Of a stretch of DNA of 64,000 nucleotides, positions 36,208 through 47,090 are shown one piece after another. The stretch covers positions 1-64,000 of the forward strand of contig CAVYPR010000003.1 in the NCBI GenBank assembly GCA_963770505.1. Direction: 5' to 3'. The notes beneath the pieces were generated by a model. The model searched no databases. It was not told the DNA's origin and saw only the letters and a program-made list of their open reading frames with translations. Origin of the DNA: CAVYPR01 sp963770505 (GTDB taxonomy: Bacteria > Actinomycetota > Acidimicrobiia > Acidimicrobiales > RAAP-2). Made by a program: the position numbers and the translations under genes. Numbering within the stretch: position 1 is the stretch's first letter; each line of letters opens with the position of its first letter.

Positions 36208-37104
36208 ATGGTCTACGTCTTCGCCGTGGCCGCGGCGCTGGTGAGCGCCCTGGCTGGCATCAGCCAGCGCCTCGGACTGGAATCTGCGCCAGCCGACAGC
36301 GCCATGCGTCTGCGGCTCCTCACCCACGCGTTGCGCCGCGGGGTCTGGCTGCTCGGCTTCGGTCTCCTCCTGGGTCAGTTCGTCCTCCAGGCGACGGCAC
36401 TGCGCTTCGGCCAGTTGAGCGTGGTCCAGCCGGTGCTCACCCTCGATCTGCTCTTCGTGGTGGCCATCCTCGCCGTCTTCTTCCACCGCCACGTCGGCTG
36501 GCGCGAGTGGACGTCGGCGTCGGCCGTCGTCGTGGGGCTGGGCGGGTTCTTGATCCTGGCCTCGCCCGCCGTCGGTCGTGGCATCCCGGGGACCGCTGGA
36601 TGGGTGGCGGTGAGCTGCGTGGTCGGCGTGGCCGCGGCCGTGCTGGTGGTCACGACCCGCTGGGGACCCCGCTGGTGGCGAGCCACGGCGTTCGGTGCCG
36701 CCGCCGCCGTGCTGTTCGCCTACAACGCAGCTCTGACCAAGGCGACGACCACCATCATCACCGAAGGCTGGCGCCACGTCCTCACACACTGGGAACCGTG
36801 GGCCATCGGCGTGACCGGTCTGTTGGGCTTCTTCTTGCTGCAGAACGCCCTGCACGCCGGCCCCATCGCCGCATCCAGGGCGACCATGGTGACGGTGAAC
36901 CCGCTGGTCAGCATCGCCATCGGGGCGACGATCTTCCACGAGCACCTGCGCACCGGCCATGGTTTCGCGCTGGCCGAGGCGTTGGCCCTGCTCGTCTTGT
37001 GCGCAGGCGGCTTCGGCCTGGCCAGCTCGCCGCTGGTCGCCGGCGCGGCCCCCGAGGGGCAGCACGGCGAGCTGCTCAGCGCGCCCGCCGTGCAGCCCCA
37101 GTGA
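36208..37104 (+). CDS. DMT-superfamily (EamA-like) membrane transporter
   Basis: About 298 residues from ATG 36208 (TTG 36181 is a longer alternative). Nine or ten hydrophobic segments cover most of the length, with an internal two-fold pattern typical of drug/metabolite transporters. An early segment (VYVFAVAAALVSALAG) and motifs such as VVQPVLTLDLLF and SRATMVTVNPLVS are like bacterial NIPA/EamA-type permeases. The substrate is unknown. Its stop is 15 bases from that of the convergent Rpf-like gene. Confidence 0.8.
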   Translation: MVYVFAVAAALVSALAGISQRLGLESAPADSAMRLRLLTHALRRGVWLLGFGLLLGQFVLQATALRFGQLSVVQPVLTLDLLFVVAILAVFFHRHVGWREWTSASAVVVGLGGFLILASPAVGRGIPGTAGWVAVSCVVGVAAAVLVVTTRWGPRWWRATAFGAAAAVLFAYNAALTKATTTIITEGWRHVLTHWEPWAIGVTGLLGFFLLQNALHAGPIAASRATMVTVNPLVSIAIGATIFHEHLRTGHGFALAEALALLVLCAGGFGLASSPLVAGAAPEGQHGELLSAPAVQPQ

Positions 37105-37119
37105 GCCGCCGCCCGCCGC

Positions 37120-37689
37120 TCAGATGCCGCAGGAGTAGCGGCTGCTCCAGGGGGCCCAACCGAACTCGTGGTAGAGCTTGAGGGCCAGGGCGTCCTGGGT
37201 CGCGGCCGGCGCCTCGTAGGGCCAACCGCTGTACCCGTTCGACTGCCACGTCACGAGCAGTATGCCGTAGGCGCCCGATGGCTCGGCGGGGTTGTTGTAC
37301 TCGTCGCCCGATTCTCTGTCCCTGATGCACTGCCAGTCCGCGGTGTCCGTGCTGTTGGCGTCGGTCGGCGGCGGCGGCGGAGGTGGCGGGGTGAAGGACG
37401 GGAGCACAGCCGCGGCGAACGCTGTGTGCTTCTCCAGCTGCGCCGAGAGCACGGCCGACGGGAACGTCGCCCCGGAACGGTTCGACGACTGCCCGGAGGC
37501 CGTGGGCGCCGAGATGCCCGGCGCCGCGGACCGGTCGACCGCGGTCAGGCGTGCAGTGGACCGATGTGAGCCGGTCCCGTGTGGTGCGGTCGTGGCATCG
37601 GCCACGCCCGCGTAGGTACTGAAAGACATCATGATGGACATAACGAACGCGACGGTCATCGCCGCTATGAGTGCAATGCGGATCCGCAT
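37120..37689 (-). CDS. Secreted Rpf/lysozyme-like transglycosylase domain protein
   Basis: Protein of 189 residues; ATG 37689 has GGGAGGT upstream. An N-terminal hydrophobic segment (MRIRIALIAAMTVAFVMSI) acts as signal peptide or anchor. A low-complexity linker with eight consecutive prolines (101-108) leads to a domain of about 70 residues starting WQCIRDRESGDEYN. Glu126 is the likely catalytic acid, and Cys121 and Cys187 may form the disulfide found in resuscitation-promoting factors. The domain (AYGILLVTWQSNGYSG) cleaves peptidoglycan in this family; a role in growth or resuscitation is inferred. The long upstream region may carry a regulatory RNA. Confidence 0.82.
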   Translation of the reverse strand: MRIRIALIAAMTVAFVMSIMMSFSTYAGVADATTAPHGTGSHRSTARLTAVDRSAAPGISAPTASGQSSNRSGATFPSAVLSAQLEKHTAFAAAVLPSFTPPPPPPPPTDANSTDTADWQCIRDRESGDEYNNPAEPSGAYGILLVTWQSNGYSGWPYEAPAATQDALALKLYHEFGWAPWSSRYSCGI

Positions 37690-38201
37690 GGCACCTCCCT
37701 TCGTCGGGCGCAGGATCTGCGCCTTCCTCTGCTTGGTGTCGGCGGGCTCCGGCCATCGCATTCACGCCCCGGACGGAGTGCGGAGAGGCGGTCTCCGTCC
37801 TGGCTTTGCGCCGTAGGGTGTGCGGCCGGTGGTTGTAGCGCCCAGTGCTACGTCGTGGTCATGACCCCTTTCGTGGTGCGGACCGGCTGGGGTTCGGCGG
37901 CGCGAGCCACCAGCAGGTGCGTACGGGTACGGCGACGTATCGGGCCGCCGGTCTCCCCGCTCCTCCCGTGCGAGGGGCCTTTGGCCCGGCTCGCCCGGTC
38001 ACCCCGGCATCCGCACCGAGGGTAAAGCGGGTTGTACAGGTGGCAGGATAGGCGGCCGGCCTGCCGCGGCCGAGCGCCCCCTTGCCGGGTTCAGGCACGA
38101 ATGGCCGGGAGAGTCGGCGAGAAACCCCTCGTGACGGCGTTTTTCAGGAAGTTATCCACAGGCGGCCGCCCAGGCACGGGCCCTGCGAGCCGGGGCCGAG
38201 C
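37690..38201 (-). promoter_or_regulatory. Long leader region of the Rpf-like gene, possible riboswitch
   Basis: About 510 bases without a supported gene. On the minus strand the 150 bases before the Rpf-like gene contain the blocks GGGGCGTGAATGCGATGG and GCCCGCCGACACCAAGC, which recall the 3' half of c-di-AMP (ydaO-type) riboswitches often found before rpf genes. The match is partial and the 5' half is not clear, so this is only a candidate. A single DnaA-box-like TTATCCACA lies at 38152-38160. Confidence 0.25.
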
Positions 38202-38621
38202 TCAGGTGGTGCGCACGAGCTCGACCACCGGGATGGTGCGGGTCGTCTTCTCCTGGTACTCGGCGAAACCGGGGTAGAGCCGGGACTGCTGGGCGTAGAT
38301 GCGGTCCCGCTCGGGGCCGACCACCTCCTCGGCCCTGGCCGACAGCGTCTGGCTCCCGATCTCCACGGTCACCGAGGGGTTGGCCTTCAGGTTGTGGTAC
38401 CAGTCGGGATTGGTCGGGGCGCCGGCCTTGGAGGCGAACACGAAGGTGCGGTCACCCTCTGCCAGGTACATCATCGGAGAGGTGTGGGCCTGCCCGCTGC
38501 GGGCACCGGTCGTGGTGAGCAGGAGGATCGGCGCTCCTTCGAACTGGCCCCCGACCCGCCCACCGTTGGAGCGGAACTCCTCGATGACCTTGCGGTTCCA
38601 GTCGTTGTAGGCATCGGTCAC
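38202..38621 (-). CDS. Deazaflavin (F420)-dependent nitroreductase family protein
   Basis: Protein of 139 residues with AGGACG upstream of GTG 38621. The DDN-family split-barrel pattern is clear: PILLLTTTGARSGQAHTSPM, then FVFASKAGAPTNPDWYHNL and PSVTVEIG. Relatives use reduced F420 to reduce quinones or nitro compounds, or simply bind F420. This family is abundant in Actinobacteria. A second, more divergent member lies at 54166-54684. Monocistronic. Confidence 0.88.
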   Translation of the reverse strand: MTDAYNDWNRKVIEEFRSNGGRVGGQFEGAPILLLTTTGARSGQAHTSPMMYLAEGDRTFVFASKAGAPTNPDWYHNLKANPSVTVEIGSQTLSARAEEVVGPERDRIYAQQSRLYPGFAEYQEKTTRTIPVVELVRTT

Positions 38622-38740
38622 GGTCGTCCTCCCGGTCGCTCGCTGCTGCTGTTCGGTCTTGGTTGTCTGGGGCGGCCCATGTCGCTCGACCGACCCTTCG
38701 TCACTTCTACCCGTCGAGCGGCGGGTGTCGCGCGCTTGCC

Positions 38741-39631
38741 TCAGCGCGCCCGGCCCTCCGGGGCGGTGACCGGCTCCCGGGGGCCGCTCGGGCGGGCCGT
38801 GGCGCTGGCCGTGGCGATCAGGCGGTCGTCGGCACCCGAGTCATGGATCCGCACGCGGAGGTGGGCCGACCCGTCGCTCGGCGAACCGGTCAGCAGGGTC
38901 GCCCGGGCCACGATCGGCCCGATCCGGCCGGGGGCGAGGAAGTGCATGCCCAGTCCCTCCACCCGGCACGGTCGTCCCTCGGCCAGGCCGGCCGTGCGCT
39001 CGGCCTCCACCTCGCTCACGAGGGTCACGATCCCGCCGGCCACCACTCCCCACGAGTTGCGGACGCCGTCGGTGACGCGCAGTTGCGTCCCGCCGTCGCC
39101 CGCCCCGGTCTCCTCGAGCTCGAGCAGGTCGCCGAGGGACTGAAGCGGCTCCGGCGCCTCCCGCCGGGCGCCGCCGCCGTTGCGGGGGACCTTGCGTTCG
39201 CCCTGCCGGCTCAACAGGGCCAGCGTGACGGTCGCCTCCGCCAGTGGCGGACCGTCCGGGCCCGAACCGAAGGTGACCTCGTAGACGGCCCCCGACCTGC
39301 GTCGGCGCAGGAGCTCGGCGGCGGCCACCACGTCGTCGCGGGCGTCGCGGAACGGCCCGTGGACGGCCAGCTCGGAGGTCCCGAGCCACGCCCCGTCGAA
39401 GTCCCGCACGGCCCGGTAGCCCGCGACGCAGTCCGCCAGCGCGGCCAGCGCCCCCAGGCGGGGCCGCCGACCGGCGGGCCACAGTCCCGGTGAGCACGCG
39501 AGGGTGCCGGTGGCGGTGGAGCCGTCGGTCCGGAACGACAGGCCCATCTGACGCAGGTAGGAGTCGGGCCCCGCCGGACGCGTCGTCGGGCCGCCCGCCC
39601 CGGCGGCCTGTGCCCCGTCGGCGTGCATCAC
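38741..39631 (-). CDS. Double-hotdog acyl-CoA thioesterase-like protein
   Basis: About 296 residues; the GTG start overlaps the stop of the upstream ABC gene as GTGA (ATG 39628 is an alternative start). Two hotdog domains are suggested: one at about 25-145 (SYLRQMGLSF, then LGALAALADCVAGYRA) and one at about 165-280 (SLGDLLELEETG, then NSWGVVAGGIVTLVSEVEAERTAG), the tandem form of PaaI/4HBT thioesterases. The Asp in ALADCVAG and the Glu-rich helix in the second domain sit where catalytic acids occur. Translational coupling to a lipid-type ABC exporter suggests a role in fatty-acyl metabolism or export, which is inference. Confidence 0.72.
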   Translation of the reverse strand: MMHADGAQAAGAGGPTTRPAGPDSYLRQMGLSFRTDGSTATGTLACSPGLWPAGRRPRLGALAALADCVAGYRAVRDFDGAWLGTSELAVHGPFRDARDDVVAAAELLRRRRSGAVYEVTFGSGPDGPPLAEATVTLALLSRQGERKVPRNGGGARREAPEPLQSLGDLLELEETGAGDGGTQLRVTDGVRNSWGVVAGGIVTLVSEVEAERTAGLAEGRPCRVEGLGMHFLAPGRIGPIVARATLLTGSPSDGSAHLRVRIHDSGADDRLIATASATARPSGPREPVTAPEGRAR

Positions 39632-41603
39632 CGGGAGGACGCCGCGCCCGATTCGGCCGCGGCCGCCGGCCCCGTGTGGTCGTGGTCGGCCTGTCGCTCC
39701 CAGGTGGCGAACATCTCCGCGTAGCGACCGCCCTGCTCGACCAGGTCCCGGTGGGTTCCCACCTCGGCCACACGTCCGGCGTCGATGACCACGATGCGGT
39801 CGGCGCGCATGGCGGTGGACAGGCGGTGGGCGATCAGCACCGCCGTGCGGTCCTCGAGGAGGGCGTCGAGCGCTCCTTCGATCCTGGTCTCGGACTGGAG
39901 GTCGAGGTTGGACGTCGCCTCGTCCAGCACCAGGACCCGCGGGTGGGCCAGGAAGGCCCTGGCCAGGGCGATCAGCTGGCGCTCACCGGACGACAACGAC
40001 TGGCCGCGCTCGTGGACCACCGTGTCGATGCCCTGCGGCAGGCGCTCCACCAGCTCGACCAGGCCCACGCGGCGCACCGCCTCCCACACCTGGTCGTCGG
40101 GCGCCTCGGGCCGGGCGAAGGCGATGTTGTCGCGGATGGTGCCGGCGAAGAGGAAGGGCTCCTGGGGGACCACGCCGAGCTGGCGACGAAGCGACCGCAG
40201 GGTCACGCCGCGCAGGTCGCGGCCGTCGATCAGCACTCGGCCCCGGGTGGGGTCGTAGAAGCGGGCGATCAGCTTGGCCAGCGTGGACTTGCCCGCGCCG
40301 GTGGGCCCGACGAAGGCCACCGTCTCACCGGGCGCGATGCGCAGGTCCACGTCGACGAGGACCGGGGTGTCGGGGTCGTAGCCGAAGGTCAGGCGCTCGA
40401 AGACGATCTCCCCGTCGATGGCCGGGAGCTCGGCGGCGTCCGGCGCCTCGAGCACGCTCGGCTCGGTCTCGAGCAACGTCCGGAGCTTGACGATCGAGGC
40501 CTGGCCCTGCTGGAAGGAGTTGTACTGCTGGACGAGGAGCTGGATCGGCGCGAAGAACCGGTTCAGGTACAAGAAGAAGGCCACCAGGGCGCCGATGGTC
40601 AGCGTGTGGTGGAGCACCATGTTGCCGCCGATGGCCAGCAGCACCACCTGGCCCAGCACGCCGACCAGTTGGGTGCCCGGCCCGTAGACGGCGTTGATGT
40701 GTGCGGTGTAGTCGTTGGCGTCGCGGTACTCGCCCACGATGTTGCGGTGGTTCAGCACGTTGTGCCGTTGGCGGTTGAAGGCGGTGACGATGCGGATCCC
40801 GTGCAGGCTCTCCGACAGGTCGGTCATCACATTGGCGATGCCGTCGCGCACCCGGTCGTAGCCGCGCTCGGAGGCAGAGCGGAACCACAAGGACATGCCG
40901 ACGAGGACGGGCACGACCATCACCACCGTGATGAAGGCCAGCCGGGCGTTGGTGGTGAAGAGGATGACGGTGATGACCACCATGGTCAGCCCCTGGATGG
41001 CGAACTGCGACAGGCCGTCCTGGAGGAGCTGTTGGAGGTTCTCGATGTCGCTCGTCATCCGGGTCATGATGACGCCGGCCTTCTCGTCGGTGAAGTAGTC
41101 GAGCGAGAGCCGCTGGATGTGGGCGAAGACCTTCACCCGCAAGTCGTTCATGACGGCCGCCGCCAGGCGGCCGGTGATCTTCACCTGCCACCGCTGGCTC
41201 AGTGCGGTGATGCCCACGGACACCGCGTAGAGAGCGGCCATGAGGGCCACCACCGCCATGTCGTGGTGGCCGGGGGCCATGCCGTGTGTGATGGCGTACT
41301 CGGTCAGCTTGGGCCCGACCTGGGTGACCAGGGCGATGACGACCACCAGCACTGCTGCCCCGGCGAGCATGCTGGGATGCTCGGTTAGCAGCCGCCACAG
41401 CGTGAGGCGGCGGCGCTCGTCGGCGCTCCGGAGCTGGGAGAAGCGGACGGTCGGCTCGCCGTGGTCGGGCTCCTCAGCCAGGAGCTGGTCGACGCCGGCC
41501 TGCAGCTCGGAGGGGATGCCGGCGAAGGGCAGGCTGCCCACCGGCGCACCGGGACGCCCGCCGCCCCCCATCGGGGGCCCGAAGCCGCCGCCGCCCCAGG
41601 CCA

Positions 41604-41604
<1 letters not shown>
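39628..41604 (-). CDS. ABC exporter half-transporter (permease-ATPase), second subunit
   Basis: Protein of 658 residues with a Gly/Pro-rich N-terminus, six membrane segments (about 75-370) and a C-terminal ATPase. The ATPase has Walker A GPTGAGKST, signature LSSGERQ (a variant of LSGGQ), Walker B VLVLDEATSNLD and switch LIAHRLS. It starts one base inside the stop of the preceding ABC gene (TGATG). With that gene it probably forms a heterodimeric MsbA/BmrCD-like exporter of lipids or drugs. The MarR gene at the head of the operon is the likely regulator. Confidence 0.92.
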
Positions 41605-43495
<1,891 letters not shown>

Positions 43496-43499
<4 letters not shown>

Positions 43500-43966
43500 C
43501 GGCGTCCTGCTCCCGCCCGGTCGCGGTGGGCAAGCAGGGCGTCCTGCCACAGGGCCAGGTCGTCGACGGCCCGCCTGGCCGTCCCCTCATCGGGGAGGCA
43601 GCGCGAGATGCCGACCAGTCGCCCTTCGACCGCCTCGTCGGCCGCCGCCAGGAGGTGCCGTCCCGAGGGGGTCAGCAGGTGGGACACCCGCCGGCGGTCG
43701 TCCTCGCCGTGGCGCCGCTCGACCAGGTCCCGGCCGACCAGCCCGTCGACCACCGCGGTCACGCTGGGGGGGCGCACGGCCAGCCGGTCGGCCAAGGCGG
43801 ACGAGATCTCCGGGCCGGCGTCGAGCAGGCAGAGGACCCGGTACTGGGGCAGCGAGAGGCCGACCTCCTCCAGGCCGAGCTCGACCTGCTTGGCGATCCA
43901 CGCCGCGGTGCGGCCGACGTGGTGGACCGCCGGCCGGCCGGCGGTGTCGGGTGCGGGCCGTGCCAT
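43496..43966 (-). CDS. MarR-family regulator of the ABC exporter operon
   Basis: Protein of 156 residues, ATG 43966. The winged helix is seen as ISSALADRLAVRPPSVTAVVDGL with the wing GEDDRRRVSHLLT. It is the first gene of a four-gene overlapping operon (MarR, two ABC subunits, thioesterase), the classic layout of a ligand-responsive efflux operon. A TANNNT element (TAGCCT) lies six bases upstream of the ATG, so the transcript may be leaderless, and a palindrome is just beyond it. Confidence 0.9.
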
Positions 43967-43990
43967 TTACTTAGGCTATCGAACGATTCG
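43967..43990 (-). promoter_or_regulatory. Probable leaderless promoter and operator of the MarR-ABC operon
   Basis: On the minus strand TAGCCT ends six bases before ATG 43966, and the palindrome CGAA-CGA-TTCG (43980-43990) lies just upstream of it. The palindrome is placed where a MarR repressor would block RNA polymerase. Inferred from sequence only. Confidence 0.4.
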
Positions 43991-44007
43991 CCTTCCTGGC
44001 CCCGCCC

Positions 44008-44529
44008 TCAAAGCTCCTCGAGCAGCTCGCGGCAGCGCCGGGCGCTGGCCAACAGCCGGTTGCGGAAGTCGTCCATCCGGGACAGCTTGGCCCCCACCTG
44101 CTCGGCCAGCGCCTCGTTGAGGGCCAGCGCCTCCTCGAGCAGGGCTCGCTGCTGGGCCCGGGCCGTCGTGGTCTCGAGCTCCTTGCGGGCGCGGTAGGCC
44201 TCGCGCACCTCCTCCAGCCGGGTCTCGGAGTCGAGGAACTCCTTGATCTCCTCGAGGTTCATGCCCAGCACCTCGCGCAGCTCGAGGATCCGGTCGAGCC
44301 GGACGAGGTCCTCTTGGCGGTAGCGGCGCTCCCCGCCGGCGGTGTAGCCGGAGGGGGTGAGCAGGCCCAGCTCCTCGTAGTAGCGCAGGGTCCTCGCCGA
44401 GACCCCCGCCCGGGCGGCGGCGTCGCTGATGCGCAACCCGGCCTCGGCGGGTGCGGCACCCGGGGGTGCGGAGCCTGCGGCCGGGCGCTGGTTCGGCCCG
44501 GCCTGTTCGAGGTGCGAGGGACCGCCCAT
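44008..44529 (-). CDS. MerR-family transcriptional regulator
   Basis: About 173 residues from ATG 44529 (TAGGG upstream). After a Gly/Pro/Ala-rich leader, the MerR HTH is clear: LRISDAAARAGVSARTLRYYEELGL and ERRYRQEDLVRLDRILELRE. A long coiled-coil dimerisation helix follows (about 95-173). No Cys-rich metal site is present, so it is more like the drug- or stress-sensing MerR group. It lies downstream of the ACT gene on the same strand with a 94-base gap; its target is not evident. Confidence 0.88.
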   Translation of the reverse strand: MGGPSHLEQAGPNQRPAAGSAPPGAAPAEAGLRISDAAARAGVSARTLRYYEELGLLTPSGYTAGGERRYRQEDLVRLDRILELREVLGMNLEEIKEFLDSETRLEEVREAYRARKELETTTARAQQRALLEEALALNEALAEQVGAKLSRMDDFRNRLLASARRCRELLEEL

Positions 44530-44623
44530 CGCCCTAGTCCACCAGGAGTGGCTCGTCCCCGGCAATCGGCACGTGGCCAGCCGCGGCGCCAGGACGTCCG
44601 TGGCCGGTGGCCGGCGCCCGGCC

Positions 44624-45307
44624 TCAGGACCCCATGAAGCGCGGCTGTGAGCCCCAGCCGGTGGGGATCCGGTCGCCGCGCAGGGGACGGCACATCCGGT
44701 CCGTCACCCGCACCAGCATGTCGAGCTCGCGCTGCTCCCGGCGCCGGAAGGCGACGGTGCGCCCGATGCAGAGCACGAGGCCGGCCTCGGTGAGTTCCCC
44801 GGCCATCACCCCGCTCCCGGTGGTGTCGGCCGCCGGGACCGTGGTGCGCGACGCCGAGACGAAGGAGAGCAGCCACTCGGGCGGGGGGACCTCGCCGACG
44901 CACTGCACCAAGGTCGCCGACGCCAGGTCCACGAGGGCCGACCACTCAACCTCGAAGAGATCGTTGGTCAGGCCCACCAGAGCGGCAAGCGATGCCGAGG
45001 CATTGGCCGTCTCGAGGATCGACACCGCGGCGGCGATCACCTGCAGCCCGCGCTCTTCGGCCTCGGGCGGGATCGGGCGCACCTCCTCGATGCCGGCGCC
45101 CGAGATCGTGCAGAGCTGGCGGCACAGCTTCTCGGCCAACCCAGGCTCGGGCAGCTCCACCTGGAGCTCGTCCACGGCGATGCCCCCCGATCGCTCCAGC
45201 ACCTCGAGGCCGACCACGTTCCCCCGCAGCGAGGCGATGCGGGTGGCGACCGCGGCCAGCATGCCCGGCTCGTCGGGCAGCCAGATGCGGACGGCGAGCC
45301 GCTCCAT
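44624..45307 (-). CDS. ACT-domain protein, last gene of the ATP-grasp/transglutaminase operon
   Basis: Protein of 227 residues whose ATG shares one base with the transglutaminase stop (TGATG). Residues 1-70 are an ACT domain (LAVRIWLPDEPGMLAAVATRIA, then VVGLEVLER), which usually binds amino acids or other small regulators. The rest (about 85-220) looks like a GAF- or sensor-like alpha/beta domain (ASLAALVGLTNDLFEVEW, then GLVLCIGRTVAFRRRE). A role as regulatory subunit of the peptide-modifying operon is inferred from coupling; the combination is not one I recognise. Confidence 0.65.
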   Translation of the reverse strand: MERLAVRIWLPDEPGMLAAVATRIASLRGNVVGLEVLERSGGIAVDELQVELPEPGLAEKLCRQLCTISGAGIEEVRPIPPEAEERGLQVIAAAVSILETANASASLAALVGLTNDLFEVEWSALVDLASATLVQCVGEVPPPEWLLSFVSASRTTVPAADTTGSGVMAGELTEAGLVLCIGRTVAFRRREQRELDMLVRVTDRMCRPLRGDRIPTGWGSQPRFMGS

Positions 45308-46149
45308 CAGCGGGCCCGGGTGATGCGGACGGACACTGACGTGTGGTGCTCGGCCCCACCGGCATAGATGCCCCGGACGGGCGGCACGTCGGCGTAGTCG
45401 CGGCCCCTGGCCACCACCACGTGACGGCGACCGATGCCGATCCCGTTGGTGGGGTCGAGTCCCCACCAATCGCCGGCCCAGGCCTCGATCCAGGCGTGGC
45501 TCTCGGCCGTCGCCGCGGCCCCGACCGCCGCCTCCTCGTCGGGGTAGAGGTACCCCGACACGTAGCGGGCGGGGACCCCACCGGCCCGGAGCACGGCCAG
45601 GGCCAGGTGCGCGAAGTCCTGGCAGACGCCGCGACCCTCCTTGAAGGCCTCCGCGGCCGACGTGTGCACGTGGGTCACCCCCCGCACGTACTCGAGGGAG
45701 GCGTTGACCCATTGCGCCACGGCCTCGACGGTGGCGACCGGCGATGCCCTTCGCAGCTCCCGGGCCGTCGTCGCCAGCTGCTCGTCGGGTCGGGTGTAGT
45801 GGCTCGGGGCGAGGAGCTCGGCATGTCGGTCGGTGACGGCGTCCAGCTCTTCCCAGGTGGCGGCCGGAGGGTCGACCGCCGGCTGCGTCTCGACGAGCGA
45901 GATGCCGAGCACGCTCAGTTCGAGGTGGGGCCGGTCGACGTTGAAGGCCACCACCTGGGTGCCCCAGTAGTCCGAGTAGGAGTACTGGGGGGCGCCGGGG
46001 GTGGTGAGGATTCTGGCCTCGAGCGTGGTCTGGCGTGCGGCGGTCACGGGGATCTGGCGGACCTCGTTGTACGAGGCGCGGGCCGGACTGGGGTAGCGGA
46101 AGGTCGTTGTGTGCTCGATCTGCAGCCGCCACCCCTCCGTCGCCGTCAC
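45307..46149 (-). CDS. Transglutaminase-like cysteine protease/amidase
   Basis: Protein of 280 residues, GTG 46149 overlapping the alpha-E stop (GTGA). The N-terminal beta domain begins RLQIEHTTTFRYPSPARASYNEVR, typical of the bacterial transglutaminase N-domain. The papain-like core has Cys176 (GRGVCQDFAH), His218 (ESHAWIEAW) and Asp232 (LDPTNG), a complete triad. This family accompanies alpha-E and circularly permuted ATP-grasp proteins in many genomes and is predicted to hydrolyse or exchange amide bonds of the peptide they make. Confidence 0.92.
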   Translation of the reverse strand: MTATEGWRLQIEHTTTFRYPSPARASYNEVRQIPVTAARQTTLEARILTTPGAPQYSYSDYWGTQVVAFNVDRPHLELSVLGISLVETQPAVDPPAATWEELDAVTDRHAELLAPSHYTRPDEQLATTARELRRASPVATVEAVAQWVNASLEYVRGVTHVHTSAAEAFKEGRGVCQDFAHLALAVLRAGGVPARYVSGYLYPDEEAAVGAAATAESHAWIEAWAGDWWGLDPTNGIGIGRRHVVVARGRDYADVPPVRGIYAGGAEHHTSVSVRITRAR

Positions 46150-47090
46150 GATCCCGCCCCCCGGCGCCACTGGGTGGGCAGATCGTGGGCGAAGTAGCGA
46201 CGGGTCACCGCGTCGGAGACCTGGGAGATGGTCCGCTGCAGCCCGTCGAGCCGCCTCGAAAGCCCGGTGGACAGGGACGAGGGCGGCGAGTACTCGAGTT
46301 CGGCACGGGCCAGGCCGATGAGCCCCCGGGCCTCGTCCCATTCGTCGGCGCGGTCCGGGCTGATCTGGGCGAGGCACTCCTCGGCCACGGTCAGCGAGGC
46401 GAAGGCGGAACGGGGAAAGAGGCGGTCCCGGAGCAGGAAGTCGAGCACACGCTCGGGGTCCACCACCCCCTGGGCCAACCGCAGGTAGGGCTCGTAGCCC
46501 CCGCAGGCCCGGAGAAGCATCACCAGCCCGCTGTCGGGGATGTCGTGGAACGAGAGGGAGGCCAGCTGGCGGGCGACCACGTCGGTCCGTTCCAGGCACC
46601 GGCCGAGGGTGAAGAAGAGCCACGTCTGGTCCCTGCTCATGGTGGTGTCGGCCAGCCCGGTGATGGCGGCCGTCTGGGTCTTGACGAAGGCCAGGTAGGA
46701 GGCCGGACCGACCCGGCGGGCCAGCTCCCACTGGTGGGGGAGGTCGGACCACGTGGCGTTGATCTTCTCCCACAGCTCGACGGGGATCACGTGGCGCACG
46801 GCCCGGGTGTTCTCCCGGGCGGCGTTGAGGGCGCCGGCGATCGACGAGCGGCTCTCGGGGTCGCGGGCCAGCCGCTCGGTGACCTGCCAGAGGATGGCCT
46901 CGTCGCCGTCGGGCGGCTGCCCCATGACCGCCAGCAGGCGCTCGGCCGCTGCGTCGGCCTCGGCCCCGCTCTGCTCGAGCGCCTGGTAGACGACGACGTC
47001 GAGGATGCGGGCGGTCCCCTCGGCCCGTTCGACGTAGCGCCCGACCCAGAAGATCGACTCGGCAACTCGGCTGAGGAGGGCGTTGCTCAT
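46146..47090 (-). CDS. Alpha-E domain protein
   Basis: Protein of 314 residues, nearly all alpha-helical; ATG 47090 overlaps the ATP-grasp stop (ATGA). The start MSNALLSRVAESIFWVGRYVERAEG and the motif TMSRDQTWLFFTLGRCLERTD are the Alpha-E (DUF403) signatures. The domain has no known activity of its own; it is almost always next to, or fused with, the circularly permuted ATP-grasp enzyme and a transglutaminase, and may act as its partner or substrate carrier. Confidence 0.92.
   Translation of the reverse strand: MSNALLSRVAESIFWVGRYVERAEGTARILDVVVYQALEQSGAEADAAAERLLAVMGQPPDGDEAILWQVTERLARDPESRSSIAGALNAARENTRAVRHVIPVELWEKINATWSDLPHQWELARRVGPASYLAFVKTQTAAITGLADTTMSRDQTWLFFTLGRCLERTDVVARQLASLSFHDIPDSGLVMLLRACGGYEPYLRLAQGVVDPERVLDFLLRDRLFPRSAFASLTVAEECLAQISPDRADEWDEARGLIGLARAELEYSPPSSLSTGLSRRLDGLQRTISQVSDAVTRRYFAHDLPTQWRRGAGS

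Noticed and set aside
35794..37065. A 423-residue minus-strand protein covering the ClpS region and the permease gene
   Set aside because: Only its last 107-125 residues match ClpS; the rest is antisense to the EamA-like permease and has shadow composition.
38152..38160. TTATCCACA, a perfect DnaA-box sequence, as a replication origin
   Set aside because: It is a single box without neighbours, an AT-rich unwinding region, dnaA or dnaN; chance occurrence is likely.
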